Shown piece by piece: positions 16,391-23,667 of a stretch of DNA of 33,613 nt (its first letter is position 1; the number at the start of each line of letters is the position of its first letter). The DNA comes from Chryseosolibacter sp035628595. Its GTDB lineage: Bacteria > Bacteroidota > Bacteroidia > Cytophagales > Cyclobacteriaceae. The position numbers were made by a program, and so were the translations under genes. The stretch lies in the NCBI GenBank assembly GCA_035628595.1, contig DASPJN010000152.1, forward strand, positions 1 to 33,613. The letters are read 5' to 3'. The notes under the pieces were generated by a model. The model was not told the origin of the DNA and did no database searches. It saw only the letters and a program-made list of their open reading frames with translations.

Positions 16391-18688
16391 ATGAAGAATT
16401 ATATCACGCATCACGAGTGGCAAATCATAGAAGAAGGTTTTGACCCTCATGTGAATAAGATATCTGAAAGTATTTTCAGTATCGGCAATGGCCGAATGGG
16501 ACAGCGTGCAAATTTTGAAGAAGAATATTCCGGTGAAACACTCAGGGGAACTTACGTGGCCGGTGTATACTATCCGGATAAAACACGTGTAGGATGGTGG
16601 AAAAACGGTTACCCCGAATACTTCGCGAAAGTCCTGAACGCGCCAAACTGGATAGGCATCCATCTCTCTGTAGAAAATCAAAAGCTTGATCTCGCAAAAT
16701 GTAAAGTAGAACATTTTCGCAGAGTCCTGGATATGAAAACCGGGTTGTTGATTCGCTCGTTCACAGCGACATTTAACGATGGAAAAAAAGTAAAAATCGA
16801 ATCGAAACGATTCTGTAGCATGGCCCACGGCGAGATCGGAGCGATCCGGTATGCCATTACTCCTTTGAATTTTACAGCGAAGAGCACTTTATCAGTCTAC
16901 GTCGACGCAGATGTTGTCAATAAAGATTCTAACTACGACGAAAAATTCTGGGAGGAAGTCTATAAGGATGCGAGAGAAGGTAACGCGATCGTGACCGCGC
17001 AAACGAAGAAGACGTTCTTTCATGTAACAACGGGAATGGTATATGCTGTCGAATCGGAGGGGAAGAAAGTTTCGTTTGACCGCGTGAACATCGAGCAACG
17101 GGAGAAGTTTGCCGGAAACGTCGTTCAGTTCACCCTTGAAGAAGGAAAGGAAACGGTCGTATATAAATATGCAGCCGTCCTGTCATCCGAAAACCATCCA
17201 AAAGATAAGCTTGTTGAGGATTGTCAAACGGTGCTGAACGAAGCATTTACAAAGGGATTTCATAAGCTTTACGAAGAACATTCACGCGTGTGGGCTCACA
17301 AATGGGAGGAATGTGACATTACGATCGATGGAGATGTAGCGGCCCAACAAGGAATCCGCTTCAATATTTTTCAACTCACACAAACTTATACAGGCGAGGA
17401 TGAGCGATTGAATATTGGGCCGAAAGGATTCACAGGTGAAAAATATGGCGGAAGCACATATTGGGATACTGAAGCATACTGCCTTCCTTTTTATCTCGGT
17501 ACGGCCGAACAAAACGTCGCGCGCAACCTTTTGATCTATCGTTACAAACAATTACCGAAGGCAATCGAAAATGCACAGAAACTCGGGTTCGCAAACGGCG
17601 CCGCATTGTATCCGATGGTGACCATGAACGGAGAGGAATGTCACAATGAATGGGAAATTACTTTTGAAGAAATACATCGTAACGGGGCAATTGCTTATGC
17701 AATCTACGACTATGTAGCATATACAGGCGACACGAAATATCTTGAGGAGTTTGGTCTGGAAGTGTTGATTGCTGTTTCGCGTTTCTGGACACAACGCGTA
17801 AACTGGTCCGCACACCGAAACAAGTTCGTTATGCTTGGAGTAACAGGCCCGAACGAGTATGAGAACAACGTAAATAATAACTGGTATACGAACACAATTG
17901 CCGCCTGGACGCTGGCGTATACCATTGAGGTGATAGCATCTGTCAAAAAGGATCATGCGTCACGATTCAGCGAGATCGCTGCGAAAGTGAAATTTGACGA
18001 GGTCGTTGAAATTAAGAAATGGAATGACATTGTTGAGAAAATGTATTATCCGGAGGACGCTGCGCATGGCGTATTCCTACAGCAGGATGGTTTTCTTGAT
18101 AAGGAGCTGTTAACAGTCAAAGACCTAAGACAACAAGATCGACCACTGAATCAGAAATGGTCTTGGGATCGGATCTTACGCTCGTGTTTTATCAAGCAGG
18201 CGGATGTGCTTCAGGGGATGTACTTCTTCGAAGACAGGTTTACAATGGAACAGCATCGCAAGAACTTTGATTTTTATGAGCCGATGACGGTGCACGAATC
18301 GTCATTATCGCCTTGCGTTCACGTAATACTTGCGTCGAAGCTCGGATATAAACAAAAGGCGTATGAGTTGTATGTGCGTACGGCGCGTCTCGATCTTGAT
18401 GATTATAATAACGATACCGAAGATGGGCTTCATATCACCAGCATGGCGGGAACATGGATGAGTGTGATCAAAGGTTTTGGTGGCATGCGTGTGAAAGATG
18501 GTCAGTTACACTTCAATCCATTTATTCCCGATAACTGGAAATCATATTCATTCCGCCTCGAATTCCGGGAACGTGTAATTAAAGTCAGGATAACCGATGA
18601 TAAAGTGGAAACATGGCTGGAGTCCGGTGCACCCATGGAAATCGTTGTAAAAGGGAAGACGGTAAATCTCGCACCTGTAAACGCTTAG
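16391..18688 (+). CDS. Maltose phosphorylase, glycoside hydrolase family 65
   Basis: It cleaves maltose with inorganic phosphate to glucose and beta-glucose-1-phosphate. The 765-residue product has no signal peptide, so it is cytosolic, and its length is typical. The general acid is Glu489 in GVTGPNEYENN (483-493), close to the position in characterised maltose phosphorylases. Other landmarks are FSIGNGRMGQRANFEEEYSG, GSTYWDTEAYCLPFYLG (354-370), and the loop ECHNEWEITFEEIHRNG (416-432), which points to maltose rather than trehalose or kojibiose. Near the C-terminus HITSMAGTW marks the phosphate site. Kojibiose or trehalose phosphorylase remain less likely alternatives. It closes the ROK-PfkB-pgmB-GH65 unit. 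Confidence 0.93.
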   Translation: MKNYITHHEWQIIEEGFDPHVNKISESIFSIGNGRMGQRANFEEEYSGETLRGTYVAGVYYPDKTRVGWWKNGYPEYFAKVLNAPNWIGIHLSVENQKLDLAKCKVEHFRRVLDMKTGLLIRSFTATFNDGKKVKIESKRFCSMAHGEIGAIRYAITPLNFTAKSTLSVYVDADVVNKDSNYDEKFWEEVYKDAREGNAIVTAQTKKTFFHVTTGMVYAVESEGKKVSFDRVNIEQREKFAGNVVQFTLEEGKETVVYKYAAVLSSENHPKDKLVEDCQTVLNEAFTKGFHKLYEEHSRVWAHKWEECDITIDGDVAAQQGIRFNIFQLTQTYTGEDERLNIGPKGFTGEKYGGSTYWDTEAYCLPFYLGTAEQNVARNLLIYRYKQLPKAIENAQKLGFANGAALYPMVTMNGEECHNEWEITFEEIHRNGAIAYAIYDYVAYTGDTKYLEEFGLEVLIAVSRFWTQRVNWSAHRNKFVMLGVTGPNEYENNVNNNWYTNTIAAWTLAYTIEVIASVKKDHASRFSEIAAKVKFDEVVEIKKWNDIVEKMYYPEDAAHGVFLQQDGFLDKELLTVKDLRQQDRPLNQKWSWDRILRSCFIKQADVLQGMYFFEDRFTMEQHRKNFDFYEPMTVHESSLSPCVHVILASKLGYKQKAYELYVRTARLDLDDYNNDTEDGLHITSMAGTWMSVIKGFGGMRVKDGQLHFNPFIPDNWKSYSFRLEFRERVIKVRITDDKVETWLESGAPMEIVVKGKTVNLAPVNA

Positions 18689-18800
18689 GCAGGTAACTTC
18701 TTAGCTGTCTTGCGGAGGTCTTGAAAATATTTTTTTCAGGCAGTAGGGGTGAGGACGATGATTGTTGTCATAGAATCAAACATTAACACAATCATTCATC

Positions 18801-19169
18801 ATGAAAAAATTTACCTTATCAGCAGTACTGATCAGCGCATTGTTACTTACTTCTTGCGGCGTGAATGGCTCGCTGATCCTCAATCAGAATCAAAATGCAA
18901 CACAGGTTCACCTGGCATCTGATAACTTTAAGGTCGTCGACAAGATTAGCGGCTCCGCCGATGTTCCGTACGTTTTGTTCATCGGCGGCATGAACCGTAG
19001 GGAACTGTATAAGGAGGCGTATTCTTCAATGCTCGAAAAAGCAAAGTTAGAGAACTCGTCACGCGCGATTATCAATGTACTTACGGAAGAACACGTGGGA
19101 GGTGTACCTCCATTTTATTATAAACGCACGATTACGGTAAGCGCGAATGTGATTGAGTTCACGCGGTAA
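18801..19169 (+). CDS. DUF6567 family lipoprotein
   Basis: The 122-residue protein has a lipoprotein signal, MKKFTLSAVLISALLLTSC (Cys19). After this comes the conserved Bacteroidota pattern VNGSLILNQNQNATQVHL, the FKVVDKISGSA stretch, EEHVGGVPPFYYKRT and the ending VIEFTR. I recognise this as the DUF6567 family, whose function is unknown. It has its own upstream gap of 112 bases after the maltose phosphorylase gene and faces the convergent SGNH hydrolase gene across a shared hairpin, so it is probably monocistronic. Confidence 0.88.
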   Translation: MKKFTLSAVLISALLLTSCGVNGSLILNQNQNATQVHLASDNFKVVDKISGSADVPYVLFIGGMNRRELYKEAYSSMLEKAKLENSSRAIINVLTEEHVGGVPPFYYKRTITVSANVIEFTR

Positions 19170-19186
19170 ATATCTTTTCAAAGTGC

Positions 19187-19215
19187 CAAGTGCAGTAGTT
19201 TAATTGCTGCACTTG
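19187..19215. terminator. Bidirectional hairpin between convergent genes
   Basis: CAAGTGCAG (19187-19195) and CTGCACTTG (19207-19215) form a perfect 9-bp stem around an 11-base spacer that can add three weak pairs. It lies directly after the DUF6567 gene and abuts the stop codon of the reverse-strand SGNH hydrolase (19216-19218). T-tracts on either side are weak, so termination strength is uncertain; position is the main argument. Confidence 0.6.
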
Positions 19216-19833
19216 TTACTTCATCCTTCTCAGAATTTCCCGAACCCAGATACCGTACATTTTACCAGCCGGATGCAGTGCATCGGATGCAAGCAGCGCC
19301 GGATCTGAATCTCTTGTGAATGGCGTGATGTCAATATAGTTCACGCCGTATTTCGCTGTAATCTCATGATTGGCGTTATTGAACTGATCAATAGCCTGGG
19401 ATATGACTTGCTGCTTTTCTTTTCCAAATGGTGTAAACCCATAGTCGGGAATTGAAAGCACAAAGACGCGCTTCGTGTTATTTCCGGATAACGTAATGGC
19501 TATCTGCAGAAGTTCTTCAAACTCAGGTTTATAGCTTTCAACAGACTTCCCCTGGTACTGGTTGTTCACGCCGATTAGCAAGGATATTAAATTAAAGTCG
19601 GAGTTTAATTGAAGGTCCTCTTTCAAGACGGCGTTTTTCAATTCGTCGGTTCGCCATCCGGTGGTGGCTATTATTTTCGGATCAGCCACCTGCCATCCTT
19701 TTTCACGAAGCGACTGCATGAGCTGCACAGGCCAACGTTCATTCTCCCCGACGCTCTCCCCAATTGTGTAAGAATCCCCCAGCGCCAGTAATTTAATTTT
19801 CTCACCCGAAGCGGGCAGTTCAATTCCGTCCAT
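19216..19833 (-). CDS. SGNH/GDSL hydrolase (esterase/lipase-like)
   Basis: The 205-residue protein shows the SGNH blocks: block I LLALGDSYTIGES with nucleophile Ser21, block II Gly near TTGWRTDEL (57-65), block III GVNNQYQG with Asn90, and block V SDALHPAG with Asp184 and His187. It would act as an ester hydrolase on a lipid, carbohydrate ester or similar substrate, which cannot be named. The ATG at 19833 is the first available after an in-frame stop a few codons upstream, and it gives no signal peptide, so the protein appears cytosolic although many Bacteroidota relatives are exported. It is the only gene on this strand in the window and is divergent from the OmpA lipoprotein gene across 114 bases. 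Confidence 0.88.
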   Translation of the reverse strand: MDGIELPASGEKIKLLALGDSYTIGESVGENERWPVQLMQSLREKGWQVADPKIIATTGWRTDELKNAVLKEDLQLNSDFNLISLLIGVNNQYQGKSVESYKPEFEELLQIAITLSGNNTKRVFVLSIPDYGFTPFGKEKQQVISQAIDQFNNANHEITAKYGVNYIDITPFTRDSDPALLASDALHPAGKMYGIWVREILRRMK

Positions 19834-19947
19834 TAATAAATGCGTTTTTAGCTACTTGCTGCAAGATAAACGAAAGCTACTGTAAAAAACAGTCGCTGTT
19901 TGGGGCACGGTTTTGTTAAATAATTAGCCGTATTAAAACGACGTAAT

Positions 19948-20670
19948 ATGAAGAACATGTCAATTCGAACAAGTGGATTATTTAGCATACTACTTGCCAT
20001 TTGCATTTTTCTCGGTGCATGTAAGAACATGAGTAAATCGCAGAAAGGCACATATATTGGTGCAGGTGCAGGAGCAGCCGCAGGCGCAGCAATAGGGAAG
20101 GCAGCTGGGAACACTGCAATGGGTGCTATTCTCGGAGCTGCAGTAGGTGGAGCAGCAGGATATGGAATTGGTCGGTATATGGATAAGCAAGCTGAAGAAC
20201 TAGAAAAAGATCTTGAAGGCGCAGAAATCACCCGTGTTGGTGAGGGTATCAAGATCACGTTTCGTGAAGGCATTCAGTTTGATTTGAATTCCGACGAACT
20301 TTCTCAGTCTTCAATGTCAAACCTGGACGAACTTGCAGAAACACTTAAAAAGTATGATGACACAAATATCCTTATTGAAGGTCACACAGACATTACTGGT
20401 ACACGTGAATACAATATGGATTTATCTGAACGAAGAGCCGAGGCCGTTGCAGGTTATCTGAAATCTTTAGGTGTTGATAACGGACGATTAACTACTCAGG
20501 GATACGGTCCCGATCAGCCTGTTGGTGATAACTCAAGTGATTATGGTCGTCAGCAAAACAGAAGAGTGGAAGTAGCAATCTTTGCTAACGATAAGCTCAA
20601 GCGCAAAGCTGAAAAAGGGGAGCTTGGTGAAGTAACTGCTTCAGAAGAAGACGATAGCGAAGAAAATTAA
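19948..20670 (+). CDS. OmpA-family lipoprotein with glycine-zipper region
   Basis: The 240-residue protein has a lipoprotein signal ending LLAICIFLGAC (Cys25). An alternative ATG lies three codons in, at 19957. Next comes a glycine-zipper hydrophobic stretch at about 34-72 (GAGAGAAAGAAIGKAAG and AAVGGAAGYGIGRYM). The C-terminal OmpA domain (about 95-215) has the peptidoglycan-binding pattern IEGHTDITGTREYN, LSERRAEAVAGYL, and NRRVEVAI. It should tie the outer membrane to peptidoglycan, like YiaD or Pal-type proteins. The tail is very acidic (EEDDSEEN). It stands alone between the divergent SGNH gene and a strong terminator, so it is probably monocistronic. Confidence 0.93.
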   Translation: MKNMSIRTSGLFSILLAICIFLGACKNMSKSQKGTYIGAGAGAAAGAAIGKAAGNTAMGAILGAAVGGAAGYGIGRYMDKQAEELEKDLEGAEITRVGEGIKITFREGIQFDLNSDELSQSSMSNLDELAETLKKYDDTNILIEGHTDITGTREYNMDLSERRAEAVAGYLKSLGVDNGRLTTQGYGPDQPVGDNSSDYGRQQNRRVEVAIFANDKLKRKAEKGELGEVTASEEDDSEEN

Positions 20671-20691
20671 ATTCATTTCACTGAATTAAGA

Positions 20692-20719
20692 AGCCTGGCA
20701 TTTCGCCGGGCTTTTTTTT
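20692..20719 (+). terminator. Strong intrinsic terminator after the OmpA lipoprotein gene
   Basis: AGCCTGGC (20692-20699) pairs with GCCGGGCT (20705-20712) with one G-U wobble around the loop ATTTC. The stem runs into eight T residues at 20712-20719. A smaller hairpin, AATTCA...TGAATT (20670-20687), lies between the stop codon and the terminator. Confidence 0.93.
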
Positions 20720-20749
20720 GAGTTTACTGTTTTAGTAGTAAATCTTTCA

Positions 20750-20780
20750 CGATTGTGGGATTCAAACTGTCCCGCAATCG
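20750..20780. promoter_or_regulatory. 11-bp hairpin in the gap before the Gfo/Idh/MocA gene
   Basis: CGATTGTGGGA (20750-20760) pairs with TCCCGCAATCG (20770-20780) over 11 positions with one G-U wobble and a 9-base loop. No T-run follows on the + strand, and it lies after an already complete terminator, so its purpose is open: an operator, a 5' element of a read-through RNA, or a minus-strand terminator remnant. The rest of this gap (20781-20911) is AT-rich and shows a possible promoter but no gene. Confidence 0.45.
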
Positions 20781-20819
20781 ATTTCATTGAAATTATTTCG
20801 TAATTTTTTAAGGTGAAAC

Positions 20820-20849
20820 TTTCATAAGATACCGCGAATACTAATTTTA
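20820..20849 (+). promoter_or_regulatory. Possible Bacteroidota-type promoter for the Gfo/Idh/MocA operon
   Basis: TTTC (20820-20823), an 18-base spacer and TAATTTTA (20842-20849) resemble the Bacteroidota consensus TTTG, 19-21 bases, TAnnTTTG, with one mismatch in each box and a slightly short spacer. Transcription would begin roughly 55-60 bases before the start codon at 20912. The site lies after the terminator of the preceding gene, where a promoter is needed. Match quality is modest. Confidence 0.35.
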
Positions 20850-20911
20850 GCCTTGTGTGTTGACAGCGCCATGACGTAGCGCTTGAAACACATCCAACAT
20901 AACAGAACCAA

Positions 20912-22066
20912 ATGAAAAGAAAACTACGCATGGGCATGGTGGGGGGAGGACTCACATCCTTTATCGGGCCCGTACACCGCAAAGCCGCGGGGATTGATGG
21001 CGAGATTGAATTGGTATGTGGTGCGTTCAGTATTAATCCGCAAGAATCAAAAGAAACAGGACAGTCACTTTATCTTGATCCACGAAGGGTATATGCGACG
21101 TACCAGGAAATGTTTGAAAAAGAGAACGCATTGCCTGCCGATCAACGAATGGATTTTGTTTCCGTGGTGACACCTAATCACGTACACTTTGGTCCTTCAA
21201 AGCTCGCGCTCGAAAGTGGTTTTCATGTTCTTGTCGAGAAGCCCATCGCGTTTTCAATAGAAGAGGCGAAAGAGCTTCAAAAACTTGTTTCGAAAACAGG
21301 CCTGTTACTTGGCCTTACGCATACCTACACTGGGTATCCGCTTGTAAAAGAAGCCAGGCAGATCATCAAGTCGGGAAAAATTGGTAAAGTGAGAAAGGTA
21401 TATGTTGAATATCCGCAAGGATGGTTGTCGACTTTGCTTGAAGGCGCAGGGAATGCGCAGGCATCATGGAGAACGGATCCAAAGCAGTCGGGGTTGGGTG
21501 GTGCCATAGGTGACATCGGCACACACGCAGCTAACCTGGCTGAATACGTAACAGGCGCGAAGATCACCGAAATATGTGCGATGTTGAATGCAGTTGTCAA
21601 GGGAAGGATGCTGGACGATGACAGCTCAATGCTCCTGAAGTTTAGCAACGGTGCGTCTGGTGTACTGCTTGCCACACAGGTTGCGGCGGGTGAAGAGAAT
21701 AATCTTAACATTCGTGTCTATGGTGAGAAGGGTGGCATTGAATGGAGACAGATGGAACCGAATACGCTGCTGTTGAAATGGCTTGATCGCCCAACAGAAG
21801 TTATCCGAGCCGGGCAACAATATCTTTCAGCCGAAGCAAAAGCATTTACGAGAACACCTGCAGGCCATCCCGAGGGCTATCTGGAAGCATTTGCCAACAT
21901 ATACAGAGCATTTACAAAAGCTGTCCGTGATTATAAGCCCGGAAAAAAAATCAATGCTGCGAAATATGATTTTCCAGATGTGGAAGATGGCGTACGCGGT
22001 ATGAACTTCGTTAAGACCGCTGTTAAATCAGCGCAGTCAACAAGAAAATGGACGACGCTAAAATAG
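20912..22066 (+). CDS. Gfo/Idh/MocA family oxidoreductase
   Basis: The 384-residue NAD(P)-dependent sugar oxidoreductase has an N-terminal Rossmann fold, RMGMVGGGLTSFIGPVHRKA (6-25). The family's VSVVTPNHVH and LVEKPIAFS follow, with the conserved Lys110-Pro111. GGAIGDIGTHAANLAEYV carries the conserved Asp and His of the active site. No signal peptide is seen, so it acts in the cytosol. Members oxidise or reduce sugars, often at C3. In this cluster a likely job is interconversion of a 3-keto sugar with its parent sugar or glycoside, because the downstream fusion carries a 3-keto-disaccharide hydrolase domain. The actual substrate cannot be told from sequence. A TIM-barrel isomerase-like gene follows after 51 bases. 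Confidence 0.92.
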   Translation: MKRKLRMGMVGGGLTSFIGPVHRKAAGIDGEIELVCGAFSINPQESKETGQSLYLDPRRVYATYQEMFEKENALPADQRMDFVSVVTPNHVHFGPSKLALESGFHVLVEKPIAFSIEEAKELQKLVSKTGLLLGLTHTYTGYPLVKEARQIIKSGKIGKVRKVYVEYPQGWLSTLLEGAGNAQASWRTDPKQSGLGGAIGDIGTHAANLAEYVTGAKITEICAMLNAVVKGRMLDDDSSMLLKFSNGASGVLLATQVAAGEENNLNIRVYGEKGGIEWRQMEPNTLLLKWLDRPTEVIRAGQQYLSAEAKAFTRTPAGHPEGYLEAFANIYRAFTKAVRDYKPGKKINAAKYDFPDVEDGVRGMNFVKTAVKSAQSTRKWTTLK

Positions 22067-22117
22067 CCGTTCGTGTTAATAGTAACGTCACCAAATTGTT
22101 TCAACTGATTTTCAAAC

Positions 22118-23173
22118 ATGAATACAATCAAGGGACCTGCAATTTTTTTAGCCCAATTCATGGGAGATAATCCTCCTTTCGATAATCTGAAAACCATCGG
22201 CAAGTGGGCTTCATCTCTTGGTTTTAAGGCAGTGCAGATACCGACGTGGGATGCCAGATGTATCGATCTTGAAAAAGCCGCGGAGAGCAAAGACTATTGT
22301 GATGAGTGGAAAGGAATTCTTGATTCCTGCGGATTGGAAGTTTCAGAATTGTCAACGCATCTGCAAGGCCAGCTTGTAGCGGTTCATCCGGCGTATGATA
22401 CCTTGTTCGATGGCTTTGCACCAAAAGCTGTGCGCGGAAAGAATAAAGAAAGAACGGCGTGGGCCGTCTCGCAGTTAAAGAACGCTGCGAAAGCGAGCAG
22501 GAATTTAGGATTGAACGCGCACGCAACTTTTTCCGGTGCGCTGATGTGGCACACCGTGTATCCGTGGCCGCAACGACCTGCAGGCCTCGTCGAAGACGGA
22601 TTCAAGGAGCTTGCAAAGCGCTGGCTTCCGATCCTCAATGCATTCGACAAAGCTGGTGTGGATCTCTGTTACGAAATTCATCCGGGAGAAGATCTGCACG
22701 ACGGAATAACATTCGAGCGTTTTTGGGATGCAACTGGCAAGCATGAACGGTGCAATATTCTGTATGACCCCAGCCATTTCGTTTTGCAGCAACTTGACTA
22801 TTTGCAATACATTGATTTCTACCACGACTTCATCAAAATGTTTCATGTGAAGGATGCTGAATTTAATCCGTCGGGAAAGTCTGGTGTGTATGGAGGCTAC
22901 CAGAATTGGATCGATCGCCCCGGGCGTTTCCGTTCACCGGGTGACGGTCAGGTAGACTTCAAAGCAATTTTTTCTAAGCTCACGCAATATGGTTTTAAAG
23001 GATGGGCTGTACTTGAATGGGAATGCTGCATGAAACATCCGGAACAAGGGGCGGCAGAAGGCGCGAAGTTTATTAAAAATCATATCATCAAAGTGACGGA
23101 AAGGGCTTTCGATGATTTTGCTGCTTCGGGTAAGGATCAGCGGTTTAATAAGAAGGTATTAGGATTAATTTAA
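22118..23173 (+). CDS. Sugar phosphate isomerase/epimerase-like TIM-barrel protein
   Basis: The 351-residue protein belongs to the xylose-isomerase-like TIM-barrel (AP_endonuc_2) superfamily. Probable metal ligands are Glu186 (CYEIHPGED), Asp217 (LYDPSHF), His243 (MFHVKDAEF) and Glu300 (VLEWECC). It lacks a signal peptide and is cytosolic. Such proteins are common partners of Gfo/Idh/MocA oxidoreductases and act as sugar epimerases, isomerases or dehydratases on keto sugars. It differs from the shorter Tat-exported TIM-barrel protein at 27512 in length and location. The next gene, a cytochrome c, starts 12 bases after its stop, so the operon continues. Confidence 0.9.
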   Translation: MNTIKGPAIFLAQFMGDNPPFDNLKTIGKWASSLGFKAVQIPTWDARCIDLEKAAESKDYCDEWKGILDSCGLEVSELSTHLQGQLVAVHPAYDTLFDGFAPKAVRGKNKERTAWAVSQLKNAAKASRNLGLNAHATFSGALMWHTVYPWPQRPAGLVEDGFKELAKRWLPILNAFDKAGVDLCYEIHPGEDLHDGITFERFWDATGKHERCNILYDPSHFVLQQLDYLQYIDFYHDFIKMFHVKDAEFNPSGKSGVYGGYQNWIDRPGRFRSPGDGQVDFKAIFSKLTQYGFKGWAVLEWECCMKHPEQGAAEGAKFIKNHIIKVTERAFDDFAASGKDQRFNKKVLGLI

Positions 23174-23185
23174 CCAAATCAACAG

Positions 23186-23623
23186 ATGAAAAGATTATTC
23201 ATTTTGCTATTTGCCGGAATGTGTGCAACGGGTGCGCTATACTCATGCGGTGGTGAAAAGAAATCAGACGCGACGGAGGAAGAGGCCAACGCCGAAGAAT
23301 ACGACGAATACGAGACAGCCGAGCCTGAGAAAGCTTCGTCAGATGACCTGATCGCACAGGGTCAGGTACTTGTTGATGCAAGTGACTGCAAGACGTGCCA
23401 TCATGCGACAAACAAGATCGTAGGGCCGGCACATGCAGAGGTTGCAAAAAAATATGACTTTACACAGGCTAACGTGTCCATGCTCGCCGGGAAAATCATG
23501 AATGGAGGATCTGGTAACTGGGGTGAAATTCCTATGACACCGCACACTGATATTTCAAAAGCTGATGCTGAAAAGATGGCAATGTATGTGTTATCCCTTG
23601 ATGGCGAAAAAATCCAGGAATAG
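23186..23623 (+). CDS. Cytochrome c lipoprotein, single haem
   Basis: The 145-residue protein has a lipoprotein signal ending in GALYSC (Cys21), then an acidic linker (about 25-50) rich in Glu, and one cytochrome c domain. Haem is bound by SDCKTCHH (Cys68, Cys71, His72), and the sixth ligand is probably Met117 (GEIPMTPH). The compact domain and IPM ligand motif resemble cytochrome c551/552 electron carriers. It is anchored in the periplasmic face of a membrane. Its domain is strikingly like residues about 251-337 of the next gene's product, so the two probably arose by duplication. In this operon it is a natural electron acceptor for a periplasmic sugar dehydrogenase. Confidence 0.93.
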   Translation: MKRLFILLFAGMCATGALYSCGGEKKSDATEEEANAEEYDEYETAEPEKASSDDLIAQGQVLVDASDCKTCHHATNKIVGPAHAEVAKKYDFTQANVSMLAGKIMNGGSGNWGEIPMTPHTDISKADAEKMAMYVLSLDGEKIQE

Positions 23624-23667
23624 TCAGCCAAAAATTAGTTATTGTTTCCATCTAAACCCGCTTAGCG

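Noticed and set aside
19899..19928. TTTG (19899-19902) followed by TAATTAGC as a promoter for the OmpA lipoprotein gene
   Set aside because: The second box shares only three or four bases with TAnnTTTG, so the site cannot be supported although a promoter must be near.
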